Positions 63,649-64,000 of a stretch of 64,000 nucleotides of DNA are shown here, in pieces. Each line of letters begins with the position of its first letter. Within the stretch, counting starts at the first letter, position 1. The notes beneath the pieces are model-generated. The model was not told the DNA's origin and ran no database searches. It saw nothing but the letters and a program-made list of their open reading frames with translations. This DNA comes from Moritella yayanosii (GTDB lineage Bacteria > Pseudomonadota > Gammaproteobacteria > Enterobacterales > Moritellaceae). The position numbers and the translations under genes were made by a program. The stretch is from positions 1,364,001 through 1,428,000 of the forward strand of contig NZ_LS483250.1 in assembly GCF_900465055.1 (NCBI RefSeq). The letters are read 5' to 3'.

Positions 63649-63723
63649 ATACGTTTATGACGTAAGCCAGTCAGAATAGAGAGATAAACTTAGGCATAGA
63701 GTGCCATATTTGGATAAGTAATT

Positions 63724-64000
63724 ATGAACAGTTTAATATTTAATAACTCACTAGCATTATCATCCGAAGACTTGCTCACCACACAAGCAGCAGCTCACAA
63801 CTTATCTCAAGCTCAAGTAAACCAAGATTACGTTATTAAGGGTGTGGATGCAGGGGAGCCAGAAATTGCTAACTTCCTATTCACACTGGGCTGTTTTAAA
63901 GGTGAAACCATCACATTGATCTCGATACTGTCAGAAAGTTATGTCATCAGTATTAAAGACGCGAGATACAGTATCGACTGTGACTTAGCTCAAGCAGTGC
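63724..64000 (+). CDS. feoA: ferrous iron transport protein A (5' part)
   Basis: The first 92 codons are in the window. The opening MNSLIFNNSLALSSEDLLTT is an extension; the FeoA SH3-like core follows (YVIKGVDAGEPEIANFLFTL and GCFKGETITLISIL, then YVISIKDARYSID). FeoA assists the FeoB Fe(II) transporter, which should follow. The Fur box upstream predicts repression in iron-replete cells. Confidence 0.85.
   Translation, partial: MNSLIFNNSLALSSEDLLTTQAAAHNLSQAQVNQDYVIKGVDAGEPEIANFLFTLGCFKGETITLISILSESYVISIKDARYSIDCDLAQAV

Noticed and set aside
1-64000. tRNA or rRNA genes
   Set aside because: No cloverleaf-like T-arm with flanking acceptor stem and no rRNA-like stretch was noticed; by-eye reading may miss a degenerate one.

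Overview
The window looks like a chromosomal segment of a marine, facultatively respiring gammaproteobacterium (Shewanella, Moritella or Vibrio-like). The reasons are a TMAO-sensing torSTR module, two chemoreceptors, an HP1/K139-like P2-family prophage and moderate to low GC outside the nuo operon. I cannot fix the genus from this sequence alone.

Layout. (1) 1-929: a divergent MerR-type metal-response locus, with a MerT-like membrane protein (cut by the window edge), a GDCCVxC protein, and a MerR regulator with a textbook 19-bp-spacer operator-promoter. (2) 1069-17255: a tightly overlapping 16-gene complex I operon in the permuted order H-I-J-K-(antiporter)-(small protein)-(antiporter)-M-N-A-B-C-D-E-F-G. 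The usual nuoL place is taken by two Mrp/Ehr-like antiporter proteins and a small membrane protein. (3) 18077-20848: an AT-rich three-gene cassette (AEP-type aminotransferase, CDP-alcohol phosphotransferase, nucleotidyltransferase) that reads as a phosphonolipid head-group pathway. It is bracketed by ISAs1-family transposase C-terminal remnants. (4) 21136-23600: a MITE-like repeat, small membrane proteins and a HAD hydrolase. (5) 23621-28540: torS, torT and torR, without torCAD.

(6) 28765-about 53050: a decaying HP1/K139-like prophage. An IS3-family element cuts the major capsid gene after about 50 codons, and every morphogenesis gene beyond it is missing. What remains is gpO, gpP, gpQ, holin-type genes (one with an amber codon), morons (membrane protein, toxin-antitoxin pair), Ogr, the replication protein A, early genes, CII, Cox, CI and a frameshifted integrase. 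Between CI and int sits about 9 kb of cargo: a DnaB-like protein with its ATPase motifs destroyed, a zinc-ribbon protein, a two-TM protein split by an ISAs1 element (itself split by an IS21 element, both with exact target duplications), and three unrecognised genes. Attachment-site-like palindromes suggest that some of the cargo came as integron cassettes. The CI-int interval is the classical place for lysogenic-conversion and phage-exclusion genes, so this is the best candidate for an undescribed system.

(7) 53051-64000: ordinary chromosome. It holds a broken flavin reductase gene at the prophage edge, two chemoreceptors, a MYG1-family protein, a small copper-type cluster (DUF411 protein, cytochrome c, Cys-rich exported protein), a LysE exporter, an MDR-type oxidoreductase with divergent LysR, a small acidic protein and the start of a Fur-controlled feoA. 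No tRNA, rRNA or CRISPR array was seen.
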